DNA of 64,000 nt, taken from assembly GCF_000003815.2 (NCBI RefSeq), contig NC_049981.1, forward strand, positions 4,661,159 to 4,725,158, written 5' to 3'. This document shows positions 46,116 to 58,245 of the stretch, in pieces. A model generated the notes under the pieces. The model had not been told where the DNA came from and did no database searches. It was given only the letters and a program-made list of their open reading frames with translations. This stretch comes from Branchiostoma floridae. Lineage: Eukaryota; Chordata; Leptocardii; Amphioxiformes; Branchiostomatidae. Numbering within the stretch: position 1 is the stretch's first letter; each line of letters starts with the position of its first letter. Made by a program: the position numbers and the translations under genes.

Positions 46116-48456
46116 TTACGCACAGGCCATCCAGCGAATCCTGGCACTGTCTAGCCTTGTATTACCCCAGGTACCGATTTGGACAATCACGTGAGTTGCA
46201 TAGACAGATGTCACACTTGCAGAAACTCGAAGGTTTCTGTCAAGCTCGTTGTCCAACTCTGTAAAACCGACAGTCACCACAGGGGTTGTCGTGAAGGCCC
46301 TGCTGAACGTGGCGGTTAATTCTCGGTAGCGAGTGCCAGAGCCGTAAATGAAGGCATTATCGGGAGTTCCCAACTCACCAGACTCACCTAAAACAACAAC
46401 AATGACACGAAATTCAGTCATATACTTGTTATTAAACAAAACGTTGACTATTGTGGCTGTTTTATTGATATTTGAGTCTGCCAAGTCTTCTGTTGCCGCG
46501 ATGGCGACGGCACGGACGCCAATATGACGTCAGGAAATGACGTCATGTGTTCGCTCTCTTGGACAGGCAATCTTGATTTTTTTTAATTGCCATGACAACA
46601 CAAAAATCACAAACTCATAGTTTTGTTTTTTTAGAATTGTTGCCAACAATTTTTCAGGAAAAGTCATCGTTGGCGAAGACATTCTAGCACCCCCCGGTAT
46701 TGATAGGGTTAATCAAGGAAACGATCCAAATGTTCAAAACCAACTCAACGTATCAACGGTTTCGCACTCATTTCAATGAATGCACTTTTATCACAACTTA
46801 CAGCGTTCAGTGTAGGGTCGTTGTTGGAGAGCTTGGACTTCCTGCTCTAAAGTCCTGGTCGTCCGATCTTTGGCCGCCATCTCTGCCTGAAGATGCAGAA
46901 TCACATCCTGCTGTTTAAGGAGCTGTGCGATCACATCGTCCAGCGACATGGGTACTATAGCAAAACAGTTTTTTTTTAAATAAACATGAACTATTATGAA
47001 TCTAAAGAGAGAAACATGCAGCGTGTGTCAGCTAAATCCTGTGTTCAGTTGGATTAATACCTTTGTTGTCAGATGACGTAAACAGTGTCACTGTTAAATA
47101 TCATCTTTTTTTCAAACAACTAACACCATTATACAGTCTGTTCTTAGAGGAAATTCACTCTACCATACTTTCTAATTCAAAACCCTCTGGTGGTGACTGC
47201 ACAATGCATGTAGGCTATCATGTTCCTTTTCTTATATGTATTTTATGTTGTCTTCAATGACTGAGATTTATCTATATGGGAATGTTCGCCAATGTAATAA
47301 AGTGGTGATGGAATAAACGTAGTTTTGAAGACGAATGGTTGAGGAAAATGCTGCAAAAGAGTTAAATAAAAGAATTTGTAATATATCTCAATGTGGCCAA
47401 GCCGACATACCAGTTGCGTTCTCAACTTCTGTCCCGTCAGCACTGTTGCCGCTGCTGTCCGGATTGACGAGCGGGAACGAACCTGGAGCGTCCGGCTGGT
47501 CTTTGTCTTGCTCAATCCTGCTGCCAAAGGCTGATGAAGATCGTACAACAAGTAAGACTTGAAATGATTGACAATAGTAGGTTTAGTGCAAATTTATTCC
47601 CGAGGGCTAGGTGTAAATGACAAAAACAAATAATGGTGGTAATATCCGCTTTCCACTAGGACGGCACTCTCGCAGCGCGCTCAAATTTGACAGATTGCTC
47701 AACGAATCGTATAGAAAAGAAACGAATTTTTTAACATTGTGTGTTTTGTTGTCTTCTCAATCATTCTTTTACGTTTTGTATAATATACCCAGTATAATAT
47801 CGAAGATAACACATATCCCATTCCGGTCGCAGTGAGAGCGCAGCGCGATCGCCGTATAGTGGAAAGGTGGCCTAATACCCCTGTCACATTTGGCGAAAAT
47901 CGATCGGACGACGGTTCTGCGGCAATCGCCCGAGCCTTGCTTATAATAATAACTTGAATGTACAACAATCTTACAAGGTACAAAGTAGGGCTGATATGTG
48001 ACAGGGACGGTTTTGAGGTGAAAAATACGCGCAACCCTCTGTCGATCTTAAATACGTCCGATCTTCCATCGATACGCCCGAAGATCGTGGATAATGCAAC
48101 AGGGGTATAAACAGAATAGACTGAGACTTATCTAACGCTGAAGGACCCCATGTTTTCTGTGCTGTTTACAGGAGAGTAGGTTTCTTTTTCTGCCTATCTG
48201 TAAACGTACAGAGATTAGCGTAGAACTTTTATTCTTGACAGTAGTCAAGTTCTTACGCACACTCATAACTTCAAAGGTCTTTTTTTCAAGGTGCTGAATA
48301 CTAATTTTGATTTAATTTTGTTTATTGTACAGCGGGGATGAAAAGTATCTAGGTCCAGATAATTCTCATGATATCTTATATGCTACCTTACAGGTCTCAC
48401 CGAACCTTACCTTGGAAAAAAGCCCCACACAGAAGGATGAGAAGCGAGATCTTCAT
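46116..48456 (-). CDS. Secreted coiled-coil H-type lectin (copy A)
   Basis: Four exons on the minus strand, all phase 1: 48411-48456, 47411-47557, 46802-46954, 46116-46387; 205 residues. The first exon starts MKISLLILLCGAFFQ and continues into VLLVVRSSSAFG, a signal peptide. A polar linker (to GTEVENAT) follows, then a short coiled coil (VIAQLLKQQDVILHLQAEMA), and a C-terminal H-type lectin domain of about 90 residues (ATFSRAFTTTPVVTVGF, LDRNLRVSASV, IGTWGNTRLDSARIRWMACA). H-type lectins such as the snail agglutinin and discoidin C-terminal domains form trimers that bind GalNAc; the coiled coil fits trimerisation. Compared with copy B the cytoplasmic and membrane exons are replaced by a signal-peptide exon. 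Confidence 0.85.
46510..46708 (+). mobile_element. piggyBac-like MITE family G, copy 3 (5'-truncated)
   Basis: It shares TTGTTGCCAACAATTTTTCA with copy 1 and ends GATAGGG before TTAA (46709-46712). It has two TGACGTCA-like sites near 46527-46545. The left terminus is absent. It lies in an intron of lectin A. Confidence 0.7.
47643..47872 (+). mobile_element. MITE family 1, copy C
   Basis: Ends TATCCGCTTTCCACTAGGAC and complement of GGCCACCTTTCCACTATACG. TAA at 47640-47642 and 47873-47875. The body is homologous to copy B at about 85%. Intronic in lectin A. Confidence 0.88.
47876..48107. mobile_element. MITE family 2, copy 2
   Basis: It starts TACCCCTGTCACATTTGG and ends as the complement of TACCCCTGTTGCATTATCC. 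TAA occurs on both sides (47873-47875, 48108-48110). It abuts the family 1 MITE and shares its TAA. The sequence near the right end (GATACGCCCGAAGATCGTGG) is related to the left part of 21257-22046. Confidence 0.82.
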
Positions 48457-49915
48457 CTTGTCTCACGATGCTGCCACAACCTACAGACCAACTCTCTCTA
48501 TGAAACGTCAGGTGGTTCAGCTTGGGCTTCATATACTCTCTAGTAGCTAATAATAACGGATTTGGAGTGGAGGTAAGAGAAGTGTAAATGTTAGCAACCG
48601 AAATTTTATATTTAGTTACTTTTGATCTTATCAAAGGCTGTTAAAAAACTTAGCTTCCTTGTTGAATTTGCAAATATGACATTTGGGTAAACATTCTTGT
48701 TATTGTTCTGTAGAAACCTTTAAGTTATTAAATACTAGTAAGCAAGCTAAACATCTTTTCAAAAATGCCGTGTAAAATTCCGTTATAACATGAACGGTTA
48801 AGGGAACCAAGACACTCAATGAAATACCCTACTAATATTGATTATATGCATCATTGCAATCAATAGGTACAGCATAGATTTTGAATAGATTTTTTTTTAC
48901 CAAGCAATATTGCAACAGTAGCTCCTGTGCACATCTGCTATTGTTTACCAGCCACTTTATTAAGTTATACCTTTGATATTTGACATTTGTTCTTTTATAA
49001 AATTCAAGGACTCTGCGTTTTGTTGCTTTATTAAAGTTGACAAAACACTCAGCTAGCTTCTTGGCAAAATGTGTTTGCACATCTTTCTCGCTACAGCTCT
49101 ATGTGTTTTATATTTTGTCTCTCTTCCTCTATTCGTTAAGATCTTTATCTATTATTTGGAAAAGAAATTTGAAAATTTAGATGCCTCTCTACTGTTCTTG
49201 ACAACCCGGTATAATGAATGTTAAAGTGATTAAGGGCGTACATGAGATGTAAACGTTGTGATTGTAAAGTAAAGGCTGCGGTTGTTGTAATTTTCTGCAC
49301 TTGATGAAAATAATTCAATAGTTTCAACAGTTTATTTTAAAAAATCCGCCTGTACAAAACAAACTGGATATCACTGATTTGAACAAATTGTTGTCTGGCG
49401 AATACAAAAGATATATATATAACTCCCTTACATAACTCCCACAAGCCGGATCATATTCACATGTCACTTCAGGTATTCATACATTTTTAAATGACCTTTT
49501 CTATGTGACAACATTTGAATTTGCTACTTCAATTATCCTTTTATTAAAGTTGGTACGGACCTCCACAAGCCTTCACACTGAGTATTTCAAATTATGCCAC
49601 ATGTGCTACATATGAGACATTATATAGTGAACGTTGTTATCTAATCGTAACGATAATTCATTAAGCTCTCTTTGATACGTTTGGTAAGATAGTCTACATG
49701 TAATTGAATGTCTACAAATACCTAGAATCCTATAGCTTTACATAACGCACAAATGTAAAAAATGAAACACAAGAGTTGACTGAAACGATGTCTTTTAATC
49801 AGAATCTTAAATACCACACATTTTCATTCAGTGAGATTAAATGAATGTGTGTTAATTTGGTTACATGACTTTTCTGGTCAACCGATTCTAGCCTTGCTGT
49901 GCCTGGTGTTACACT
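48457..49915. other. Spacer between lectins A and B
   Basis: AT-rich. 49430-49915 is the 3' flank of lectin B, similar to that of lectin A. It includes an ATTAAA signal on the minus strand at 49794-49799. No further gene is seen. Confidence 0.55.
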
Positions 49916-52900
49916 TTAAGCACAGGCCATCCAGTGGACCATGACACTGTATATCTTTGAATCGGACCACGTGCCGATTTGCACTATCATGTGAGTTGCG
50001 TAGACGGATTTCACATTTGCATTAACTCGAAGGTTTCGGTCAGGAAGGCTGTCCAACAAGGAGAAGCCCACAGTCACCACGGGGGTTGTCCGGAAGTCCC
50101 TGCTGAACGTGGCGGTCAGGTCGAGGTGGCGATCCCTGGATTCGGACGTGAAGACGTTTTGTGGTGTTTTCAAGACACCGCTTTCGCCTAATATGGAAAC
50201 GAAAAAATGATGTACTTAGCGTAGTGGTCAGGTCTTGTTAGCGACTGCTAGAACTGAACCACTTTCACTGAAACAAAAATTCTAAATGTGTTACTTCTTA
50301 CAACGGCACAATGTTTCGTGGATAGCTCCACAAAAGGATACTAGGTTAGTCCTTAAGTAAATACCAACAATCTTTCTCTCTACATCTTTCTCTCACGGGT
50401 GTTTTCTTTATCATATTGATGTCTCTTCTGTTCTCTCTTTCTCTCCCACTATTTTTGTCCATCTCCCACACTCTTACCCATTTTTCTTTCTCCTTCTCCC
50501 TTTCTCTGACTTTGCCCCCTACTCTTGGTGGAAAATGCCTCACTTACAGACCGCTCATTCAACTTCAAGTACTAATACGATACAATACAATACAATACAA
50601 TACAATACAATACAATACAATACAATACAATACAACAATACAATGTAAGTTTAAAAGTGAAACAATCATTACCACTTACAGCGTGCAATGTAGTCTCGCT
50701 GTTCCAGGTCCTGGATCCTCTGGTCCTTTGCCACCATCTTGGCCTGAAGCTGTTGGATGTCGGTCTTGCGCATCTGGTCTTTTGCCGTCATCTCATTTTC
50801 AAGTTGCTGCATTTCAGCTTCCATCTCTTGGTCTTTGGCAAGAAGCTTCTTTATTTCAGCCTCCTTCGCCCTCAACTCGGCCTGCATCTGTTGCATGTCG
50901 GCCTGCAGCTGCTCGAGCACACTTTGTGGAGACAAAGAAGCTGGAAAGATCGAACAGAAAGTATAGTGTTAGATAATGTTGTTTGCATAATTTCTTTACA
51001 TGGACATCGTTTCATAAAGAGGGCAACTGAATGTTGTTTATGCCTAAACCATTTTTTTCCTAATGTAATTATCATTATTGGCAGAATAGTGACTTTCACA
51101 AGGTATTTTAGATCTATAGACATATACAAACATACATTTATACATACATACATATATACATACATACATACATGCTGACAAACAAGCGTATACAAAACGA
51201 GCAGCTACCAGATATATGGCAATATCAACAAGCTGTGTTTACATCATTAAAGATGACAAGTGACTCATACATGTAGTCAAATAATACAAATCATAGTTCT
51301 GAAAAAAGATAAAAATACGGCAAATAACAATCACAATCTCTTCTCAAAATTACATTTACATTAATCATATCTCTGTACCAACGAAGCTACCTGGTAATAT
51401 TATATTATATTAAAAGCTACCTTTTCAAGTAAGAATTTGTAAGCAGTGCACAACGAAAGCAGTGGAAAATGAAATTCATTTTATTTATGAATGCCTTCAA
51501 TTCGACGCCGAAAGAAAAAAACTATTTGAAAGAGTGACCAAAATAACACCATCATTTTCATTGTTAAAAACGCCACAAAAGATTCTCTTCCTACTAAGAT
51601 CATCGAACCAATCTATTATAGAATACATGGGGCATTTAATTTTCAACTGTCTTCAAAGAAGAAGTCAAACCCCGTAATAGTTACGTAGACTTAGTACCCT
51701 ATTCTGTATCATTTGTACATTCATCCACTTAACATTTGTATGTTAGAATTTAGTTTATCTACATGTACTTAGACCTATATTCATTCATTTCATGTATTCA
51801 GTCTTTCTTCTCTTGCTATTAGCCCAATGGGCATGAATTTGAAATAAACATTTACATTATATTGCAAATGTCCTATATTCTAACAACCTAATGATTTTTT
51901 TTCGGAAATGAACCATTGCATATAAAAAAACACCATTCAAAGATAGCTTCCAATATGTGTTACTGGAAGTCGTAGAAAGTGGTCAAATAGACAAATAATG
52001 CACCAAAGAAGTTGACCGTCCCAAAACTACATTTTCCATATGTCGCATAGTTTCGGGCCCCCAAACTCCTCTCGTGTACCGATGTGTTGTTTGTCTATTT
52101 GGCTAGTTTTTACACATTTCCATATGTGGAGCCTGATATATGCTACTTCAGGAGAACAAAATGTAAAATGAAGATATCTAACGGGGGCCGCCCTAAGACG
52201 GTCCCCGTCGTAAGACGGTTCGGATTTTTTGCTGATCTTATTATCCATAAGTACACCGTGTTTGTTGCCACTGACTATGCTGATTACAAAGGTAAATAAA
52301 CCAAGTCCATGCACACAGCTTTAATTTGCATTCCAAGTATACTTTAACATATTTACTTCATGTTTTTTTAAGAGCAGAATTCTAACAGTAATGTTGACAG
52401 TGCTGAATCACTGCTGTCACCGGCCTCTGCGTATTGGCGGCTTGTGTCGCTAACTATACGAACTCATCCAAGCAGTCACACAACTGCCATGATACACATA
52501 AATAAAGCTCCATAAAACACTATGAATATGGGTCTTAAAATGTTTGTTGAGTAGAAAAGAAACCAAAAGGAAGCGACATAAACATTGTCACCATTGTACT
52601 CCCAAGGGAGTGTGGCCGTGAAGGTGGCAGACTAGAGAACGCTCCAAAGATTTATTTGACTGTAACAAATGATTCGTGCTGTCTATGAAAATAAGACTTG
52701 GCAGAGAGATGTAGATGATATTTTCATATAATCAGACAGAGTTTTGTTGATGTTGGCGGTGTCATTTTTCGTAATGTTTTTTTTAGTCGGGCATTCACAA
52801 TCAGTGCATTCAGCCCATTGCCCGTAAAACATCAGCTGGATTGTTCTAGGTACAGCCTTCCTCATGTGAGACAAGAAGTACATACAGTCACGATTTTACT

Positions 52901-54082
52901 GTCAAAAGAAAGCTAAAATATCATACTATTAATTTTTTTCTGTGTACTTAGATTTACCACTTACTTCTGAAGAGAGCAAAATATTAAAAAAGCGTACCGA
53001 GTTAGGCACACTGTCCAGCGTAGCACAAAATTGGAAGGTTATATACACGAAATTGTCTCTCAGTGTTTGCCGCTTGTAACACGCAGCGCGAAAGGTTCAT
53101 GAACCACATGAATGCATTTCTTATTCAAGTATGTTGTTCAAATCTATGAGTAAAAAATTCAGTCATCAAAATTTGACCACTCTCAGGCAACTAGCGATGG
53201 AGCGCCATGAGTTTGAGCGCAAGAAAAAGCGTACCGTGTTGGGGCACCTCCCGTTAGATCTCTAAAAATGTGTCTAAACGTCATTTAACCTTACCTGGCA
53301 TCTTACTCATCCCAAGGATGCTCTCCGTTGCTGTAGTTTTATTTTGCTCGTTGTTAACATCGCTTTGAGACATGTTCTCTAGATCATGTTTCAAGTCGTT
53401 CACAGCGACGGTCAACTTCGATATTTCCTATGATACAAACATAAAAATGAAAATTAAAACTAAGATATAAAAAGACAACAGTGAAATGAAATGTTTAGGA
53501 ACGGCAAACCATACATGCAGGGTGAAAAATATCTTTCTGTAGAGCATTAGAAGAATCAGGTTATTTAGCAGTGCTTACCTTATTATTGATGAAGAACAAT
53601 ATAAAGAGTACCATCGCGACAAGGGTTACAAGAGTAACGGCGGCCAAGCAGATACGGTGGGAACGGATGAAGCTACAAAGGTAGCTCCTCGCTGCTCCCT
53701 TGTGAATGTGGTCTGCAGAAAAAATACAATTCGCTTAGGTTAAAATGAAGTTTAGTTAAAAATAATTATCAGTATAATAACGTAAAAAAAGACGTAACTG
53801 CAAATAGTATTTGCAGGATATTATTATTTGAAAAACATAAACTATAAGGTATTGACTACCTGCAGACGTGTACGTTGCATGGCGTTTCACCGCCTCGGCT
53901 TCTTCGTAAGTGTCCGAGGTTTCTTGGTCTTCTTCCTGCTTGTCTGTAGCGCCTTTGCCATAGCGAGCACGCCCTCTTGAAGCGCTCAGGTGGACAGTAG
54001 GTGATTGAGGCGGCGGCCCGGTGGTTCGGCCACTGCCAGGCCCAGAGACGGGAGACCGGACCGGCTCCGCCTGCTCGTACAT
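49916..54082 (-). CDS. Type II membrane H-type lectin with coiled coil (copy B)
   Basis: Five minus-strand exons, 53860-54082, 53579-53712, 53295-53427, 50680-50940 and 49916-50187, total 1023 bp, 340 residues. The N-terminal 74 residues are cytoplasmic-like (MYEQAEPVRSPVSG, SDTYEEAEAVKR). Next comes a single membrane helix (LAAVTLVTLVAMVLFILFF) with no signal peptide, giving a type II topology. A stalk with three Asn-X-Thr/Ser-like sites follows, then an 87-residue coiled coil, and an H-type lectin domain (FRTTPVVTVGFSLLD, IGTWSDSKIYSVMVHWMACA). The start is placed at MYEQ because it is conserved with the pseudogene; an in-frame ATG lies 66 bases upstream. SDTYEEAE contains a Tyr in acidic context that could be phosphorylated, but it is not a full ITAM. 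The family binds GalNAc-type glycans; a surface pattern-recognition role is inferred. Confidence 0.87.
50576..50645. repeat. (ATACA)n microsatellite
   Basis: About 13 ACAAT/ATACA units in a lectin B intron. Confidence 0.97.
51412..51677 (+). pseudogene. LINE ORF2 3' end, second fragment
   Basis: VRICKQCTTKAVENEIHFIYEC matches the zinc-finger signature seen at 26.1 kb. The frame stops at 51677. A tail with TTAGCCCAATGGGCATGAAT and AATAAA ends near 51860. It is antisense within the long intron of lectin B. Confidence 0.8.
52179..53256 (+). mobile_element. Dispersed 1-kb repeat, copy 2 (both ends present)
   Basis: It starts TAACGGGGGCCGCCC and ends GGGGCACCTCCCGTTA, giving short imperfect inverted ends. 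The body matches 24893-25920 throughout. It lies in the long intron of lectin B. It has no transposase frame; superfamily not assigned. Confidence 0.82.
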
Positions 54083-54379
54083 GTTTACTGTACTGACAGA
54101 CAAATAATCTACAACCTGGCTTGAAATGGCATGAATACAGCCAATCATGTAGAGCTTAGTGTGAATAAGAAAGAGTATTTTTCCTATTTAATAAAAGAAT
54201 TGACACGGCATGATGTGTTGCGAATGGCGTTTTGTTTCTCGGTGGGTGGCAGTCCAATTTTCATGATGAAGGCTTTGATCCGAGAGTATATGTATACCAA
54301 AGCAACTTGTTCAGCTGTAAACAAGAAAGACCGTCTGCTCACGATGCATAGTTTAGTTGGTAATAATTTCAGAAATTTG

Positions 54380-55140
54380 AAAAATTGTCTATTTTTCGTG
54401 TTGCCATAGCAATCGTTTGTTTGGAGGCATTTTTGACGAAAGTCGCTAATTTTGGTTGAAACAATGTATTTTTCACGTTTATTTGCTATATAACTGCAAT
54501 TTTCTTACATAAATAACATATTATGTCTTCCAGAATATCTTTCATAATGAGATAGGAATAAGATATGCTAATTTGATGACGTCATCGGCCGAAGTCCAAG
54601 ATGGCGTACCATATGACTATATCAAGCATAACATTTGTAAGTACTCTGTTTTTTTTTCATCAAAAAAGCTTAATTGAACAGAAAAACCGATTCCAGGTGT
54701 ATTCTTTGAATATTTCCTTAAACGATATGTATTTTTGAAAATTCAAGGTGGTGGATATACGATGGTGGAGCCAAACTGGTACCTTACATATGCCTGACGT
54801 CACTTTATGACGTCATTCTGGCGTAATTAATGTTGCTTGAGGCAACACAAGTCGTAACAAACATTATCATTCTGTTAGCTGTACTTGCTGTTACATCAGT
54901 TTAGCATACCTTGAAGTTTTCTGAGAATACCCCTTTTCATGGTTTCAGTCACACAAATTGATGACGTCATAAAATACGGCATATTACGTCATAACAGCGT
55001 CATTTTTTAAAACTCTTTAGATGCAACGTCATCATTCTTCAGATATTTGGCGGCCATATTATGAGTCGTTTAAGGAGTTAGAAGGGGCGGGCCTCAATCT
55101 TGGGCTTCAGATTGACCAAGAAAGCCCGGTCTGAATAGGG
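54380..55140 (-). mobile_element. piggyBac-like MITE family G, copy 4 (one end lost)
   Basis: On the minus strand it starts CCCTATTCAGACCGGGCTTT. It includes the segments TCCACCACCTTGAATTTTC and GTTGCTATGGCAACACGAAAA shared with copy 1. TGACGTCA-type sites recur (54576, 54793, 54812, 54963). The other terminus was not found. Confidence 0.75.
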
Positions 55141-56099
55141 GTAAATGGAACTAGATTCCCCAACTAACGCTTTTGTTATTGTTCCCTGGTAGAATACTTG
55201 TAATGCTAATTCAAACATACTAGTTCCAACAGAATTCACATTTTACCATACGTGCTGTATTAGCATATATCGTGTAAAATTAGGATTGTAAAAACTCATA
55301 GAGCGTGAAAAATACATGGAAAGCAAGAAGGCTTGAAAACAATGATTGGTTTAATCAAAAAGTAGTGATTACAATGATGTTAAATTGATGACCAACTACT
55401 AAGTATTATAACACGGGAGCTCTTCCGGCCGCGCTATGGCCTTTTATTGACTTGAGCACTGCATCCTATGCGCAGGCCATCCAGTGGATGGAAGCACTGT
55501 ACAGCCCCGAATCATACCACGTGCCGATTCGCACCGTGAGGTTTGTTGTGGTGACGGACTCCACAGAAGCCATGACGCGGATGTGACCAACAGAGTGGTC
55601 CAGGTACCCCAGTCCGACAGTCACCACGGGGGTTGTCCGGAAGGCCCCACTGGACAAAATGGATACGGATGCGGGCATATACCGCGGTATTCGTTAGGTG
55701 CGGATGCTGAAGAATCCAAACAAATACGAACGAATCACAGATTCTAATAGGATACGACAAAACACTGAACAGATACGATACTGTATCCGCTAGGATGAAA
55801 AATACGAAGAGATACTATGTCGTATACAGTTGGATCCCTTACTGTTAACAAATACGAAAATGTCATTTGCTCGAATCCTTCAATTTGGAAATCTGCAATG
55901 TTCAATCTGGTCTTGAGTTTCCTTTTGCGTCATAAAAACATTTTACCCATCGGCGGGCCCACTCTTCGATAAAAGTACGTTCTGAAAATACACAAATACT
56001 AGAAGATCCCTATTCCGTATTTCTATGGATCCGCTGGCCCATTTCACGGCAAAAAGGCATCAAGGATAATCTGCAGGTCCTAACGAATCTCTTTTCTGT

Positions 56100-56390
56100 A
56101 TTTTCTATGGTTCAGATGGCCCACTTCGCGACAGAAATGTCCAGGGTCAATCTATGGATCCTAGCAAATCCTTTTCCCGTATTTTCTACGAATACGTTGC
56201 CCCACCTCACGGCAGATGGATCCTAGCAAATCCTTTTCCGTATTTTCTATGGATTCGTTGCCCACCTCACAGCAGACGGATCATAGGAAATACCCTTTCC
56301 GTATTTTCTATGGATTCGTTGCCCCACCTCACGGCAGACGGATCCTAGGAAATACCATTTCGTATTTTCTATGGATTTGTTACCCCCACC
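56100..56390. repeat. Tandem repeat of about 62 bp
   Basis: Four to five units containing CCGTATTTTCTATGGATTCG and CCCACCTCACGGCAGA inside the CACTA-like element. Confidence 0.9.
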
Positions 56391-58011
56391 TCTCATTTTC
56401 ACAAAAAGTACAGGTTTCGCGAAAAGAAGTCCGATTTCCGATCAGACATACACATTGTTTGTCGAAAAATAGTAATTTGCTCTCTTGAGCCAAAAAGAGC
56501 ATTTTTCACAAAAAATACAGGTTTAGCCAAAAAGAGCATTTTTCACAAAAAATTCAGGTTTCGCGAAACAATGTCCGATTTCATCGAAACCAACTTTATT
56601 GCATGCGGAATGGTTCCTCGACATCAGACATACACATTTTTTGTCGACAAATGATAATACACCTTGTTTGTTGAAAACTATTAATTTGCTCTCCTTACCC
56701 AAAAAGAGCATTTCCATGTTCGTTGACAGCCAGGGATCCGTGTATATACGACAGCGTATTCCTTGTGTGTTATAATTCCAGCAGATACAGTGTCGCATCT
56801 GTTCGGTACTTTGGCGTATCCTTTAGAATCTGGGATTCGTTCGTATTTGTTCGGAATCTTCCGCATCCACATTTGAGAGATTTGACGGATACCTTGGTAT
56901 CTGCCGGGATCCGTACCCATCCGTACGCTGTAGAAAGGCTATAAATGGCTAAATGAAATATAACAAAATACACAGGATTCGAGTGTTTAATTGTATTAAA
57001 GCTACAAGTGACAAGTAGAATCTTTAGAAAGGCGTCCTAACAGAAATTCTGCCTGCGCCTATCGAACGGTTTAATACACTTCTCCCGGCCATTCAGCGTC
57101 GATCTGGTAAAATAATAGTAACTTGTTGCTTGTTTCATGTGTTTTGTCCGGTCAAATGCGTGTCACAGCCACTGTGCTTTTTAAATGTAAATTTATTCGG
57201 TGTTAATTGGTAAACAAGCAATCAGCACCAACGGGGGGCAGGTCTCCGTTCGGGCCAGATGAGAGTCATGTGACAGGGAGTACCCAATGACAGGCAAGTC
57301 TGGGGATTTCAAATGTACCGTTATGCGAGACGAAGCAAGCATTTTCCGGGCCTCTGTTGCGAGAGGAGAAGAAATGGAGAAAGTTTGGACCTGTTTTACC
57401 TCTGAAGTTCTGGTCGGGACTTTGCTTTCCAGCTGGGACCCCGCCGACCCAAAGAACGCCAAGCTATATGCGCTAGGATGCCTGGATTCTGTACAAAGTT
57501 GATGAGGCGGATTATGTTGGAGATTTGTGCAAGGTCACGGAATGGTAAATTCACTTTGAGCCGAGATTGCAAGGTGAACAAACTTTGCGACCTATCCAAC
57601 ACAAGTCATATGGATCGGACTGCGCAAATCTCAGCGGATTATTCCTCCTTCCGTAGCCTGTTGGAACCGTGTGCTCTTTTTAATAACTACCCCTGGTCCC
57701 GGTCCCGGAGTGTCGCTGGACAATGGAGTCTGAGTTGGACCAATTGGTTGGACACAGCACAGAATCGTGAATCATTTTGAAATTGCACAGTCACTGCGAT
57801 TGATCCCAATGCCATCGACGTTAACTACAAGTTTTGAATAAAAGGCCGCAAAATTATATACCTGGATATAAGAGTATATGGATATTTCCGATCCAACCAA
57901 ATGCGAAACCTGTATCCCCACTTATTTGCTACGTATACTTTTCTTGGATCCCATTCAAGAAAATCCGAAATCTGAATTGTTCCGTAGGTATGTACTATCT
58001 AAACTTAGACA

Positions 58012-58245
58012 AAATACGGGGGATGCAGCTTTCGGATGTGGTTAGGATCCGGGAAAATCCGCATTTCGTATCTGCATAAACGTATCCAAAATACGGGCGG
58101 ATACAGCTTTCGGATTTGGTTAGGATCCGGGAAAATCCGCATTTCGTATCTGCATAAACGTATCCAAAATACGGGCGGATACAGCTTTCGGATTTGGTTA
58201 GAATCCGAGAAAGTCCGAATTTCGTATCTACGTATACGTAGCAAA
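58012..58245. repeat. Tandem repeat of 78 bp
   Basis: Three units with GGATCCGGGAAAATCCGCAT at 58045 and 58123 and a diverged copy at 58201; near-identical first two units. Confidence 0.93.

Noticed and set aside
57193-57502. Two 71-89 codon frames inside the CACTA-like element as a transposase
   Set aside because: Too short, on opposite strands, and without a DDE-type motif or any family resemblance.
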